Below are positions 48,600 to 60,389 of a stretch of DNA of 64,000 nucleotides, in pieces (the first letter of the stretch is position 1; each line of letters opens with the position of its first letter). The translations under genes and the position numbers were made by a program. The stretch is from Sabellastarte sp. h YS-2021 (Eukaryota > Annelida > Polychaeta > Sabellida > Sabellidae): NCBI GenBank assembly GCA_964017235.1, contig OZ024940.1:31118573-31182572 (forward strand). The letters are read 5' to 3'. The notes beneath the pieces were generated by a model, which was not told the origin of the DNA, searched no databases, and worked only from the letters and a program-made list of their open reading frames with translations.

Positions 48600-49104
48600 G
48601 GCCCCTGTACTGATAATATTTAACTGGTGTAGCAGAAAATATTCTCCCCCTGCAAACTGATACCCCCCCTCCCCCAGTTAGTGGATTAGATATCTGTATT
48701 GGTAATAGTTAACAGGTGTAACAGAAAATAATCTCCCCCCGTGCAAACTGATACTCCCCGGTTAGTGTATTAGATATCTGTATATGTAATATTTAACTGG
48801 TGTAACAGAAAATGTTCTCCCCCTAAAAAAAAATTCCCAACCCAATTTAAGTAGTAGATGTCCGTATCTGTAAAATTAAACCGTAGTTAGTGGAATCTTC
48901 TTCACTTGAAATTGTCCCCCCCCCCCCCCCCCCCCAATCACTGGTGTGACAAACTGGTGTGACAGAGAAGTTTCTCCCCTGAGAATTATACCCACCAGTG
49001 AAGGAGAAAATTCAAGCAGTAAATATCTTTGAGCTCGATAACGTTTAATTTCACTATTCCTTTCGACCAGTCTTTTTCAAAGACTCTTCTTGTGCTGTTC
49101 ACAG

Positions 49105-49378
49105 AATGACACGCCCATCAAGAAACGCTACAGATTCGCCGACAACGTACCAAGCCAGCTGGCTGCTACTACCCCTCCAGAGGTTCAAAGCCATGTGCCC
49201 CCGATTCCAGGTCCAGATCCCAGCCCGTTGGGCCCCATCCCTGGGGCCTTAGACCCCACCCCTGGGGACACTCAGAGGGAGGGCAGTGTATCATCTGTGT
49301 CTGCATCAAAGTATGGAAGCTCTGGCCCCGCCAGTCAAGAAAGTCAGGACACGGTAGTCCTCGAAGTGGATGAACCAG
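49105..49378 (+). CDS. ATF2: ATF2-type exon 5 (Pro-rich linker)
   Basis: Acceptor GCTGTTCACAG, donor CCAG/GTAACT in phase 1. It encodes residues 123-213. After a short basic stretch NDTPIKKRYRF it is rich in Pro, Gly and Ser (PPIPGPDPSPLGPIPGALD), then SVSSVSASKYGSSGPASQE and an acidic end (VVLEVDEP). Intrinsically disordered activation-domain linker by composition. KKRYR might act as a small basic patch. It is much GC-richer than the flanking intron. Confidence 0.87.
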
Positions 49379-49843
49379 GTAACTAAAGAAGAACCTGTAA
49401 GACTCTCTTAAGTAATATACCAGTTTAAGTAGAAGTAACTTTCAGAGTCGTTAGAGAAATCTCTTCCTCCGAAACATTTGCCCTGATAACTGGAAGCCCT
49501 GGCTGATTAGAAGTAGCTTTATATTCTCTTGAGGTTCACTTAACAGATTTAAGTATTTTACTGATAGTAGCCGTGTTATCTGTTACAAAATTTAAATTTT
49601 AAATATTAATCTCAAAACTCGAACTTTAATCGAGCATATCGGTCAATATTGAAAAATTATTTCAGACAGGATAAAACACTGGTAAAAGGTTAGGAGGTGT
49701 CTTATTTTTCAAAATATTGATAGTGTTGATATTTATGATATGAAACTGAAAGCTCTTAGAAAATACTATAACATATTGAAAATACCCTGTAGTGAGATAT
49801 TAAAAACAATATTCAAATTCACAAAAGCCATATATACATATTA

Positions 49844-50371
49844 TAGGGCTGCAAGCGAGCCTGAAAATGCGCCTCGATTCCTCGTTTTAGAAGAATCGAC
49901 TCGGACTCGGTTAATCGCTTGATTATCACCCACAAAATAAACTGCTTCATATTTTGACATATCACGTCTTATAAAATGGTTACAAACCACACAACAGGAA
50001 AGAATGTTGATAATTTATTGAATTGTGCAAAAATTAATTGAATTATGCAAAATATAAGAAACTTTAACCATCTTTATATTGCGAGATTTGAGGCTTCTTC
50101 GAAATACGTTATAATAAAATGCCGTCTTATAAAACGCTGTTATACAAAGAATTAAAGTTTGCAAATATTTAAATATAAAATATTGGAACGGAAACGCCTT
50201 ATATTTGTAAAATATATAAATATATTCATATATTTAAAGAAACAATAGAATTTTGTAGTAGATTTTACGTCTATGTTTAGTTGTTTTCGAAGACCCGGTT
50301 CACTTTTCTTGCCTCGAGTATTTAACTGAATCGTTTCGTTTCCGAGTAACCGAATAATCGTTGCAGCCTTA
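49844..50371. mobile_element. hAT-like element (TAGGGCTGCAA ends), 528 bp
   Basis: Ends TAGGGCTGCAAGCGA and TCGTTGCAGCCTTA; flanks ACATATTA and ATATATTA match at seven of eight bases. Confidence 0.75.
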
Positions 50372-50491
50372 ATATATTAATGTTCAAATATTGATATTGT
50401 TTGAAATATCTGATATCTCTCACATCCAGTATTGACATTCCAGTTTATGGATGACCTTGACCTTTCAGCCATCTGGTTTTTCTATTTACAG

Positions 50492-50789
50492 ACGTTCTGG
50501 AATTTTCCGGTCTCTCCAAACCCCCGCTGTTGTCGCCCCAATCCACCAAACCCGCCCCCGGTGGCGCCACCACACTGCAACAGAGGCAACTACTGCCTTC
50601 CCCCTCCCAGAAACTCCCGACGGACAGACAGACGGAAGGCCGGCAAATGGCCGAAAGTAGGCCGCAGCCGATTGCACCCAAACGACCCCATACCCTGGCC
50701 TTTGGCAGTAACCAGACCGTGCAGAGTGGGGCGGGGTTTGCGGAGAGCTCCACCCACATTTCCTCCAGTGCAGGAAATGTCACTATAGT
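50492..50789 (+). CDS. ATF2: ATF2-type exon 6 (Pro/Gln linker)
   Basis: Acceptor TCTATTTACAG, phase 1 in, donor AGT/GTAAGT in phase 2. It encodes residues 214-312, beginning DVLEFSGLSKPPLLSPQ, then Gln- and Pro-rich sequence (TLQQRQLLPSPSQKL), RQTEGRQMAESRPQPIAPKR and FGSNQTVQSGAGFAESS. Overlapping ORFs in both other forward frames and on the minus strand are shadows of this GC-rich exon; only this frame connects to exons 5 and 7. Confidence 0.87.
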
Positions 50790-50815
50790 GTAAGTATGTC
50801 TGGGAAATCCCTGTT

Positions 50816-51536
50816 TAATTGTATCCACCGGAGGCATCCGGTGGATACTTTGTTTCAGCGTTTGCTAGGCCGCCACCGCCGCCGCCGTGCGTAGAGAGAT
50901 TTTCGATGTTAACACTCTCAACGGAAAACTACACCAGCTAGCTTCACCAAATTTAGAGAATATCTTCATTAGGAGGTAAGCTTCTCTGGGACTAAAATTA
51001 GCCTCATTCTGAAAAACAAGATGGCCGCCGCAGGCATTTTTGTGAAAATTATCTACCATGTTATACTGGCTGGTTCTCATGGGTAGAAGGTTGAATCTCT
51101 TCATAGGGGATATGTATGATAGATATACATGTCTTCTGCAACCTTGCAGACATTTGACCTTGAAGCTCTTCATTCAAGGTCATCCACGGAGTGCCAAAGT
51201 ATCCCATGTAGTGGACTTTAAAAGTGCCTATAACTCACTTACCGGTATTATTGGTCCTAGAGGTTTGCAATGTGAAACCAACCTATAGAAAATCATGGCC
51301 TGGGAATCTGATGATGCGGTCAGATTTGACCTTGGACCTCTCCTTCAAGGTCAAACCAGCTTAGCGAAACTTAAAAGTGCTTATAACTCACTTATTATTC
51401 CTCCTAGAGGTTTGGCATATGAAACCAACCTATAGGAAATCATGGGCAGGGAATCTTCTGATGTGGTCAGATTTGACCTTGGACAAACATTTTCCTTTAA
51501 GGTCAAACAATCGTTGTCTTTCCGGTGGATACAATT
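50816..51536. mobile_element. Element with GTATCCACCGG ends
   Basis: AATTGTATCCACCGGAGGCA with an immediate small hairpin at the left, CCGGTGGATACAATT at the right. A diverged relative lies at 60390-61020. Interior has AACAAGATGGCCGCC and TCAGATTTGACCTTGG repeats. Confidence 0.6.
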
Positions 51537-51829
51537 TGCATTGGTTTTCCTATGCGCTAGGTCTAGTCGAAAATCTCTTAAGCAGAATTCCCAACAGAAA
51601 TCCAAGGATTAGTTTATAGCGGGTCTTAAACTTAGCCTGGACTTAGGCTAAGTCAGGGACTTAAATCTGAGCCTTTTTTGTCTAAATGGATTTCACAAAG
51701 GCTGATTTTGGCTAAATACAGGCTTATCATATAACCACAGTGGTTTTCTGTGTCATGTGACCATTAATTTCTAGACAAAATATTCTGCTGGTGACATATT
51801 TCGATATTCTTTATTTTCAGGCATTTCAA

Positions 51830-52069
51830 ATTTTTGAAGTGGAGAAATATTTATGGGGGACATGTATAAGTTTTTGTTTACAAAAGTTAAGCACAATTTC
51901 CTAAAAAGATAAAAGCCTAAAATTTCTTCAAATTTTGGGTATTTTCCCGATATTTTAACTCTTTCTTCCATTATATATGTCCGCAAGCGCAGTGGCGGTC
52001 GTAAAATCTCGGTATTTCAGTAAAATGCTCTCGATACCGAGATACCGGTCTACCGACCCATCCCTAATA
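51830..52069. repeat. Right part of a TAGGG-TCGG MITE, inverted
   Basis: Ends CTACCGACCCATCCCTA; GCTCTCGATACCGAGATACC is the complement of the family start. Confidence 0.55.
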
Positions 52070-52165
52070 GTCTTCCCCCTGCCCCTGGGAGCTTGCGTGG
52101 TAACGACCTCTGGTCGGCTTAGACATCTCCCCTTTGTGTCTTGTAAATGATTCTATTCTATTTTA

Positions 52166-52411
52166 GGGGGCTCGGTGGTGTAGCGGTTAGAGTGCTCACC
52201 TTCAACCTCTGAGGTCGCCGGTTCGAATCTCTGCCCGGGCGCTTCATGTGGGAAAGTTGGTAGTTACTTGCGGATGCCCGGTGGTTTACAGTGCAGAATG
52301 TTTACCAACTAGTATGCACTGGTTTCCTCCACCCCGTAAACTGCCTGTCGCAGTATGACCCTCGCTGTTGAACGCGATGTAAAAAAACAAAAATGAAAAA
52401 AATAAATAAAT
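52166..52411 (+). repeat. SINE, diverged subfamily
   Basis: A-box GTGGTGTAGCGGTTAGAG, B-box GGTTCGAATCTC; the body differs from the main family (GACCCTCGCTGTTGAACGCG). Confidence 0.75.
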
Positions 52412-52997
52412 AGACTTAAAGATAAGACTTTTGTCTTAAGCCCAGACTAAGCCTGTGGTATTGGACTAATCCTAAATTTATTCTGTTCTGTTCTGTATAA
52501 ACGTTGGTCACCTATATGAACCCAAGAGGATCCGCGACAGACGCATTTATCACTACCTATCGATATTTGTATCCCCGAAAAGCCGGAACACTATGGTTCA
52601 TGCACGGTCATCGTCCGCATCCGCGTCGGCGTCCGCAGCGATTTTCTCATGTTCAACCTACAAAGCCTCATTTTCTTTTTATGGGATTTCTTTTAAAACT
52701 TTGCAAGTGGCTTGCTATGGCAGAGATCTGGCTCTATTGGTAGCCTAGGAGTCAAACTTATGCTCTGGGGAGTCAAAAACGTCAAAAATTTGAACTATTT
52801 CTTGTGTTAATATAATATACATTAAGAAAATGACCATTTTGATGCATATATATATATATATATTTTTTTTTTAAAAATTTTATCAGTGAAATACCTCTTC
52901 TGTTTTATGAACCTTCTTTTATCCGAACACACAATATCAGTCCCCCGGCCTGTTTGGATAAACGAGTTTTTAGTGTGTTCGTTGTTTGTGTCTTCAG

Positions 52998-53067
52998 TCC
53001 GAGCCCAGTGCAGTCGTTACAGTCGGCGTCCATTACAAGCACAGGAGCCTCCCAGTACATGATACAA
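52998..53067 (+). CDS. ATF2: ATF2-type exon 7 (linker)
   Basis: Acceptor TTGTGTCTTCAG, phase 2 in, CAA/GTAAGT out in phase 0. It encodes residues 313-336: VPSPVQSLQSASITSTGASQ followed by YMIQ. The QYMIQ leads into the conserved hydrophobic segment of exon 8. Short, but phase and splice sites are exact. Confidence 0.87.
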
Positions 53068-53524
53068 GTAAGTAGTTTGAACTAATCCAGTCACTTTTAT
53101 AGCGCCTACTCTTTATACTAATGAGATCTAAGGTGCGAAATGTGAAAGTCATTGTTTAGCTGAGGAAAAACGATCAAAGTGGCACGTCAGATAAAATTTA
53201 ATCTAATCTAATTACTTTTGCAGAGCTAAATCTCTGTACTGGTGAGTTCTCAGGTTAGTAAGACAAAAATCATTGTTGTAATATATTTTGGCTGCAGAAG
53301 AAACTTTAACATGACCTAGTAAATAGACCAGACTTTATCTAGCGGTCTAGACATTTAAAAAAATCAAAATCACTTTCCGGAACTTTTAAAATAACCAAAT
53401 CTGGTATTTGTTATACTTGTCATTGGTGAATATTTAACCATAAGTGTACATTAGCCATAATTCATAGTGATCTGAAATCTGTGACCGGAATACAACCGTC
53501 CACTGATTCCTTGCCTCCTTGTAG

Positions 53525-53788
53525 ATGATGATTCAGACGTCGGATGGGAAGTACGTCCCCGTCAACATTCCCGCCCTACCGGCCAACAACCCCAGCCCAA
53601 GCAAACCGGAATCCAGCCAACCGCCAGCGCAACCGGTTGCTCCGGTGGTACAAGTGATTCAACCCACAGTGCAACCGGCGGTGGCCAATAGGAATCTTCC
53701 TATCGTCATGGGGACGGCAAATAAGATGACTGGTAACCATAGCAACACGGGCCCTGGAAACGTAAATGCTTCCCTGTTGACGAAACAG
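53525..53788 (+). CDS. ATF2: ATF2-type exon 8 (conserved PVNIPA segment, Pro/Gln linker)
   Basis: The exon lies between CCTTGTAG and CAG/GTAAAT, in phase 0-0 with 88 codons (residues 337-424). It starts MMIQTSDGKYVPVNIPALPA, which aligns with the G-x-x-x-P-V-x-I-P-A stretch of vertebrate ATF2. Then come Pro/Gln-rich repeats (KPESSQPPAQPVAPVVQVIQ) and a hydrophilic end (NASLLTKQ). The conserved segment anchors this exon to the family. Confidence 0.92.
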
Positions 53789-54424
53789 GTAAATATATAT
53801 TTGTTGAATTTTCATCATATTTTGACAAGTTTTGTTTTCTTTAAAGTAAATTTTGCTAGTTCACTCATTTTCGAAAGTTGTATTTCCCTATAATTTTACA
53901 CACTTAAATACCCCTTCTATTTTATGAACCTTCCATTATCCAAATATTCAATTTTATGAACTCCGAGTTTGTTCAGAACAGAGACATTTTTTCCTGTAGT
54001 TCTTTTATCTGAAAAAAACATTAAAGAAAATTTGTGTTTGAAAGTTCAGCTTGAGTGTTGAATAGTCTATACGAGATTGGAGATTGTTTAATGAAACTAA
54101 TATGGGCTTTTTTCTCCCGTTTTAAATTGACTTTGGGTTTTTATCCACTCAGTAAATGATAAACACTTTCTGGGTTTGGTGAGTTTTTTTTCACAAGTGA
54201 AAAATCGGGATTTTTTTTCCTTTTTATGGGATTTTTTCCAGGATTTTTTTTTCACACAATGGTGAAATATGCAGTAGTTAGTGAAATTCCCCCACTGGAT
54301 AAAGTCCCTCCTACATTTGTTCCCATTCTTGTAAATTCTTGTCAAAATTTGGGGATTTTTACACTGTTTATTTAAGCTGTTTATGTAATTATAAACCTGT
54401 CACGCCTGCCTGTACGCCCGCCTT

Positions 54425-54705
54425 CTACAAGCACTTTACAGGTGAAGGGGTTTTGTGTATAGTGGGCAACCTACTTGCCTTCCAACTGACAAGACTTGGG
54501 TTTCAATTCCCAGACCACATCTGAACTAGGAAAGTTTGGTCGTTGTTTGCTCAGGGAACGATGATGTTCAGGGCAAAATCTGGTTAACAACTCGTATGCA
54601 GTACTTTCCTCCACCCCACCAACTACCTGTCACGATATGAATGCTGTACAATGTGGTGAAACTGACATTAAACCCCAGTCAGTCAGTCAGTCAGTCAGTT
54701 AGTAA
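54425..54705 (+). repeat. Diverged SINE-like repeat with (CAGT)n end
   Basis: B-box-like GGTTTCAATTCCC, body GTACTTTCCTCCACCCCACC, then CCAGTCAGTCAGTCAGTCAG. A similar layout at 59400-59870 ends in (TCAA/TCAG)n. Confidence 0.5.
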
Positions 54706-55678
54706 AGATTTAATTGTCATATAAACAGAACATTTACTCAGTGGAATTTCTGGGGAAATTTGTGTACATTTTGTAATATTCACCAAGAAACCATTTGCCA
54801 ATTAATAAATTTTTGATTTTCAAGTATTTTTGTTGACAAAATGAAACCAGGAAAATCCCTGGTTTCACTTTCCCAGAGATGATAATGAAATCTGTCATTT
54901 GCATCTTGAATGAAGAATTTTTTGATTTTGTGGGAATAATCCAGTTATTATATTTTGGGATATTCCCGAGCTTTGGGGGATTTTGAGCTTAATGTTTTAT
55001 TTTCTGACGGAAATTCCCCTGCACATAGAATTATTTCTGAGTTATTTCCCAGCAAAGTATTTTAATGTTTGTGTTTCGTAAACAAGAATAGTGAACTGTT
55101 TTTATTGCCAGTGATTTTGTCGAATGTACATTTGATTGTTAACTCGGGAAATTCAGTAGATTTGTAGACAGTAAAATCTTCTGGTTTTGAAATTTGGGGA
55201 ATTTTGTTGGCGTGTTAGAAAACTTGGTTATTTAATTAATCCAGTGAAAAAATACATAAAAAATGAGTTTATAAAATTGAAAAGTTCAAATGATAGAACA
55301 TGTGGGTTGTAGGTGCTTCAAGTTTTAAAAAATAAACTGACTTTAAATTACTTTTACAATATTTAGGATACTTAAATAATAATTGCGAAGTATATTGATC
55401 TGTTTTGTTCTTTACGAGAGGTTGAACATAACTGTCCTGGATTTAAATCTGCCATCTTTATTAATATTTTAATTAATTTTAAGTTTTAATGTTTACTTGC
55501 TTAGTATTTGTGATAATCTCTTTAATTGTGGTATTTTAACTACAGTCAGTATTGGAACCAACTCCTGCACAGATTTTCACCAAATTTTGGGCGTATGTCC
55601 ATCAGGGTTGGCAACAAACCGATCATTATCAGTATTGACCACGCTGGTGGTTAAAACCAGTATTTACTGGTCAACACT

Positions 55679-56264
55679 GGGGCCGATTTCACGAACAGAC
55701 TTAAGCCTGGTTTTGGGCTTAAGTTTAAGACTTTGGTCTTAAATTCTGTCAAAAATGTGCTAAGTCAGTGGGCTTAGACTTAGTGGATTTCACAAAGGGT
55801 CTAAGTCCATGGATTTGCTAAGTCAGTGGACTTAGATTTAAGTCTGGTTAGTAGTGGGCTTAAATTTTGTAAAGAGAACTTAAATATGGCCGCCATAAAC
55901 TTTTTTCCACTTCAAAATTTGAAATGGCAGTAAATAAAGTATAATTATACAGAACACCTTACTAAAGTGGCTTTTTGGAAGTTTATATGTGGCAAGAAGG
56001 TTTTCCATTTCAAAACAGCCCTTATCCTTAGATAGAATACATCAAATGAAGGATATATGGCACCAAAATTATATTTTGAATAGATATAAAAGGTCACATG
56101 ACACAGAAAACCACTGTGGTTATTTGATAAGCTTGGACTTAGCTAAGTCACCCTTTGTGAAATCCATTTTAAGTCCCAGACCGAGCTGAGACCAAAGTCT
56201 TAGATTTAAGTCCCCGACTTAGCCAATAAAGGGACTTAGTTTAAGTCCTTTAGTGAAAGCGGCC
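55679..56264. mobile_element. GGGGCC-ended, GACTTAAG-rich element, second copy
   Basis: Ends GGGGCCGATTTCACGAACAG and, inverted, TTTAGTGAAAGCGGCCCC; many internal complementary TTAAGTC/GACTTAA blocks, as in 6419-6924. Confidence 0.65.
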
Positions 56265-56911
56265 CCGGTCAATACGAAGGCTTCTAAGCCCATCTGCAAA
56301 CAATGGATTTGGTTGACTACATTCAATTGCCGTCTGAAATGGTTCAAGAGGTAGGAGAGACATGTATCAAATAGTTCCCTACTACAGACGTGGCTTCTTA
56401 GAGGACTTAGGAATTCTATGGAAGTCTTATACAAACCTCGGACGGCAGTTCAAGGGGTATTTTTGCCTCAATGCCTATAACTGCAGGTTATCCCCCCTGT
56501 TAACGGTGGTTTTATATCCTTCTTAAATTTGTCCAAGTATCTGTCCTGGAAGTCTGTTCAGATATACAGGGCAGGGGCGGATCCAGCTTTTATGTAAGGT
56601 GGGGGTTCACATCGAGTAAGGTGGGGGTTCACATCAGACATATTATAACTAAGGGGGTCAGGGGGCATGCCCCCTGGAAAAAATTTATTTTTTGTAAAAA
56701 TAGAGTGCATTTCCTGTAAATTTAACACCACTGTCAAGAAATAATTTTGTACTTTGGGTTGAACCCCTTTACATTATTTTTCAAGGGGGGGGGGGGGGGG
56801 GGGGGGTTCAAACCCCCTGAACCCCCCCTCTGGATCTGCTAGTGCAGGGCAATGGCTGCAAAGGGACAGTCTGTATATTTCGATTACTTCATTCTAATTA
56901 AATTTTGTTTT

Positions 56912-56945
<34 letters not shown>

Positions 56946-56971
56946 TCTTATGTTTACCTAATTTTTTTCAG

Positions 56972-57159
56972 CGCCTTAAGGCGGCCATACAGCAGAATTC
57001 GCCGATGAGTCAGAAGACGTTCTCCGTGCTGAGTCCTGTTGCCAACAGCCGCACGCCCTCGACGTCCGATTCCAACCCGCCCACGCCACTCAGCGGCAGA
57101 AGCGTGCACTCCACGGTGGAATACAAAGACGCCGATTCCTCTGTGATGACTATGAGAGA
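56972..57159 (+). CDS. ATF2: ATF2-type exon 9 (RLKAA segment, Ser/Thr-Pro linker)
   Basis: Acceptor AATTTTTTTCAG, phase 0 in, GA/GTAAGT out in phase 2. It encodes residues 425-486. RLKAAIQQ at the start matches RLKAALTQQ of vertebrate ATF2, then a Ser/Thr-Pro-rich stretch (SRTPSTSDSNPPTPLSGRS) and DADSSVMTMRE. Several Ser/Thr-Pro sites are possible kinase targets. The upstream intron end contains a long (TA)n run at about 56916-56942. Confidence 0.92.
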
Positions 57160-57898
57160 GTAAGTGGAAATCCCTTTTGAGTGGAAGTATTTCACAAGTT
57201 TAACGTGGGGGGTGGGGGGAGGGCACGTTGTCGTGAAACTTGCAGAGACCAAATATTCTCAAGTCTCAGTCTTTGTTCTTTGGTCTGAGACCATTTTTTA
57301 ACTAACTTGCTGAAAGGCCGTAAGCTATTGGCAATATGGCCTCGTCGTCTACTTTGTCTTCGTCTTCGTCGTCAACAATATTTTCAGCCTCTACTCCTCA
57401 GAAACTACTGGCGCAATTTCCTTCAAATTTGGCAGGGACCTTCCTTATAGAGAGTAGTATAAAGTTTCCTCATAGCCTGTCGATCCAGGTCTTATTCTGG
57501 ATTTTATAGCACATTTTAGCTACCTTAAGGCAATGGCTTAGAACTCAGAAACTGTTGCACTTATGAGTATTTTGGTGTAATTTGTTGTTCAGGTACTTTA
57601 ACTGTAGCTTTAAGATGGGAGATAGCTTAGAGGCCTGTTGCTTTATCTAAGCGAGTAATAGCTATCTTCTCATTTGTAGCACATCTGTAAAATGAGTATA
57701 TCTCAAGTATCTTCAAAACGATTGCACATAGTCGAATTCTTTGAAAGATGTTATTTACTTACATCAGTACAAGCTATCATACATTGAAGTTGCAGACCTG
57801 TAGCTCATTGGATTGCCGTGTAATAGCTACTTTGAGATTTTCTTTATTAAGTACATCACGTGTAACTCAAAAAGTATTGGTTCCACGTGTATCAGAAA

Positions 57899-58135
57899 GG
57901 GGCCACGGTGGCAGAGTGGTAACACTCTCACCTCCCACCTCTGAGGCCGGGGTTCGGTTCCCGGCACGGCCTCAAGTGGGAAAACTGGTAGTTGCTTGCC
58001 GTTGGTCGGCAGTTTACAGTACAGAACCCTAGCGAACTCTATGTACTGGTTTCCTCTGCCCTTCCAACTACCCGTCGTGATATGACCTATACAGTGTTGA
58101 AAGCGACGTAAAACCCCAAATAAATAAATAAATAA
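57899..58135 (+). repeat. SINE, main family, full length
   Basis: GGGGCCACGGTGGCAGAGTG head, near-identical to 48264-48503 over the first 120 nt, so both are young. Confidence 0.9.
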
Positions 58136-58627
58136 ACATGTTTCAGAAGTGCTGCGAGTGATTTAGACAAAATTTTTGGCGCACAGGGTACAGACAGAGT
58201 CATTTACGATGTCATACCCCGAGGGTATCTGCAGAGTCATCTGTCACTTTTTGCCAAATATCGATTTTTCCGATGTTTTTGGTGGCCATCTTGAAATTCT
58301 GCGTAACATGCAAAAGAAAAACATCTGCATTTATCTCGGAAACAGTGTGAGATCGATTTTTGACGAAGTTTTTGACCCCCGAGGTAATCCACAGACTTGT
58401 ATGCCAATGTTTGCCAAAAATCGTTTTCCCGCCATTTTGGGCAGCCATCTTGAAATTCTCTGTAAAATGCAAAACACGATTATCTTGGAAACGGTGCAAG
58501 ATAGAGCGATTTTGACAAAATATTTGATCCCCAGGGTCTCCCGCAGTCGTCTGGAACTTTTTTCCCCAAATCATTTTCTCTCCATTTTTTCCCTATTAAA
58601 TTTCCGCGTAAAACACAAAAAATGCAT

Positions 58628-59040
58628 TTAACTACTTGTACTTGGTTACTTAAAGTACTTGTACTTGGCTAAGATATCCAAGTACTTTTCAATTACTTTC
58701 AAGTACATTTTCATTTTCTCTTCATTTTTTCCCTATTAAATTTCCGCGTAAAACACAAAAAATGCATTTAACTACTTGTACTTGGTTACTCATTTTCAAG
58801 TACTTGTACTTGGCTAAGGTATCCAAGTACTTTTCAATTACTTTCAAGTACTTTCCAAGTACATTTGTAGTTTTGTACCTTTAATGAAGTACTTGTACTT
58901 AGTTACTCATTTTCAAGTACTTGTACTTGACAGCGGAAAACGTAAAGTACTTGTACTTGGCTAAGGTATCCAAGTACTTTTCAATTACTTTCAAGTACTT
59001 TCCAAGTACATTTGTAGTTTTGTACCTTTAATGAAGTGAC
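58628..59040. repeat. CAAGTACTTG tandem array
   Basis: Repeated ACTTGTACTTGGCTAAGGTA, TCCAAGTACTTTTCAATTAC and TTTCAAGTACTTTCCAAGTA segments, plus an exact repeat of a 60-nt block (58562-58640 and 58713-58790). CAAGTACTTG is palindromic. Confidence 0.75.
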
Positions 59041-59400
59041 TTATAAGGTGTAAATATTTTAACTTAATCTTTCATTAGAGCGGCACAGTCCTAAGTAGAA
59101 TTTTCTATAACATGTAAATTACATGCAAGATGTTCTTTAAGAGGACTACAGTTCATTCACAGTTTTTGAGTGTATCACGTTCCAAAACAACTTTTTCCTT
59201 AATTTTAACTGCTTAGTGGCAACAGAAGTATTTCTTCAACCCACAATGCGAGTAATGTATTAACATGTTTAAAAGAATCTGTTAATCCAAATTTGAGACG
59301 CCGTCTCAGCCGAGACAAAATCGCACATCCAAGACTATATTCTCATGTCAGACTTTAAGATCTTTTTGTGAAAGCCAGCCAACAGTCCAATTGAAACTAA

Positions 59401-59890
59401 GGGAAGGCACTCCGGTGTGTTTGGTCACTTAGTTGCCTCCACTTTATAAGGTACTGGGTTTGATTCCCGGTTACTGAATTGAAGTGTTATAAAAGGGCGG
59501 AATCTTGAGACCTGGCTACCTTCCTCCACCCTCTTAACTGGTTGGTGTGTAGACTGTAATGTTAAAAACGGAATTGATCAATAAATTCATTGAAATTAAC
59601 TTTCATCCAGATTTATTGATAAAAAGTCTTATTTATATTAGTTATACTTCCTGGTTTCTGTGGCCTATGGTAGTTTTTCAGGGCAGAATGTGGAGAGCAA
59701 CTAGTATGCTTTGGTTTCCTCCGCCCCCACAAATACCTGTCATGATATGAACCCTATACAACATGTTGAAAGTATTGTTAAAGACAAATTAATCAACTCC
59801 AGTCGGTCAATCAATCAATCAGTCAGTCAATCAGTTAGTCAGTCAGTCAATCAATCAGTCAGTCTGTCAATCGATTTCATCAATCGATCA
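59401..59890 (+). repeat. Diverged SINE-like repeat ending in (TCAATCAG)n
   Basis: Split tRNA-like and body parts, then many CAATCAGTCAGT units at 59800-59890. Confidence 0.5.
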
Positions 59891-60036
59891 ATCATCAATC
59901 GATTTTCAGTCAAAAAATGTTTAGATCTTGAAATTTCAAAGTACCAGAACATACCCCGTCAAGAATTCCCTTTTGTGTAGAAATAAATATCAGTGTCCTT
60001 GCTTCAGAATGTGAAAACTGACTTTCTCTTTGACAG

Positions 60037-60102
60037 TGAAGAGGAAAGCATTGCCGACGATGACGAAAACGACAAGAGGAAGAAGTTTCTCGAGAGAAAC
60101 CG
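60037..60102 (+). CDS. ATF2: ATF2-type exon 10 (start of basic region)
   Basis: Acceptor CTCTTTGACAG, phase 2 in and out, donor CG/GTGAGT. It encodes residues 487-508, DEEESIADDDENDKRKKFLE then RN. The acidic run followed by KRKKFLERN matches the DPDEKRRKFLERN entry to the bZIP basic region. N508 is the invariant basic-region Asn that contacts the DNA half-site, and the intron interrupts the next Arg codon. Confidence 0.97.
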
Positions 60103-60389
60103 GTGAGTGGGAATCCTCTGTAAAACAAGATAGCGTCTCAAAGATTTGCGGGAAAGAAATCAGTTGATATTTGAAACGGGGCCCAGTATAAGCTGACTTG
60201 AGTAATTTAATAAAAAGTGCCTGAATGTCGAGAAGTCCTCAAACTCATTGGCCTAGTGGGTCAGCAAGCTTGGCATCTAATCACAGGCCGTCACCTCTAT
60301 GAGAAATCCTGTCCCGATATAACCCTGGTTGTCAGTTAAGGTTTGATTAACAACTGAATATTCCAAATTCGGTGCCAATTTTTGTGGTT

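Larger units (their letters stand above)
48110..48990. repeat. Intron 4 minisatellite, split by a MITE
   Basis: Units of about 83-90 nt with CTGGTGTAACAGAAAAT, CTCCCCC, AAACTGATAC and TTAGATATCTGTAT or close variants (marks near 48119, 48627, 48715, 48798, 48955). Confidence 0.65.

Noticed and set aside
50445..50837. 130-codon minus-strand ORF over exon 6
   Set aside because: Antisense shadow of the GC-rich ATF2-type exon 6; the plus-strand frame is fixed by phases of exons 5 and 7.
58176..58631. 151-codon plus-strand ORF and its antisense ORF
   Set aside because: The sequence is two diverged copies of one repeat (each with CATCTTGAAATTCT), and the peptide repeats itself accordingly; both strands are open, as in repeat DNA.
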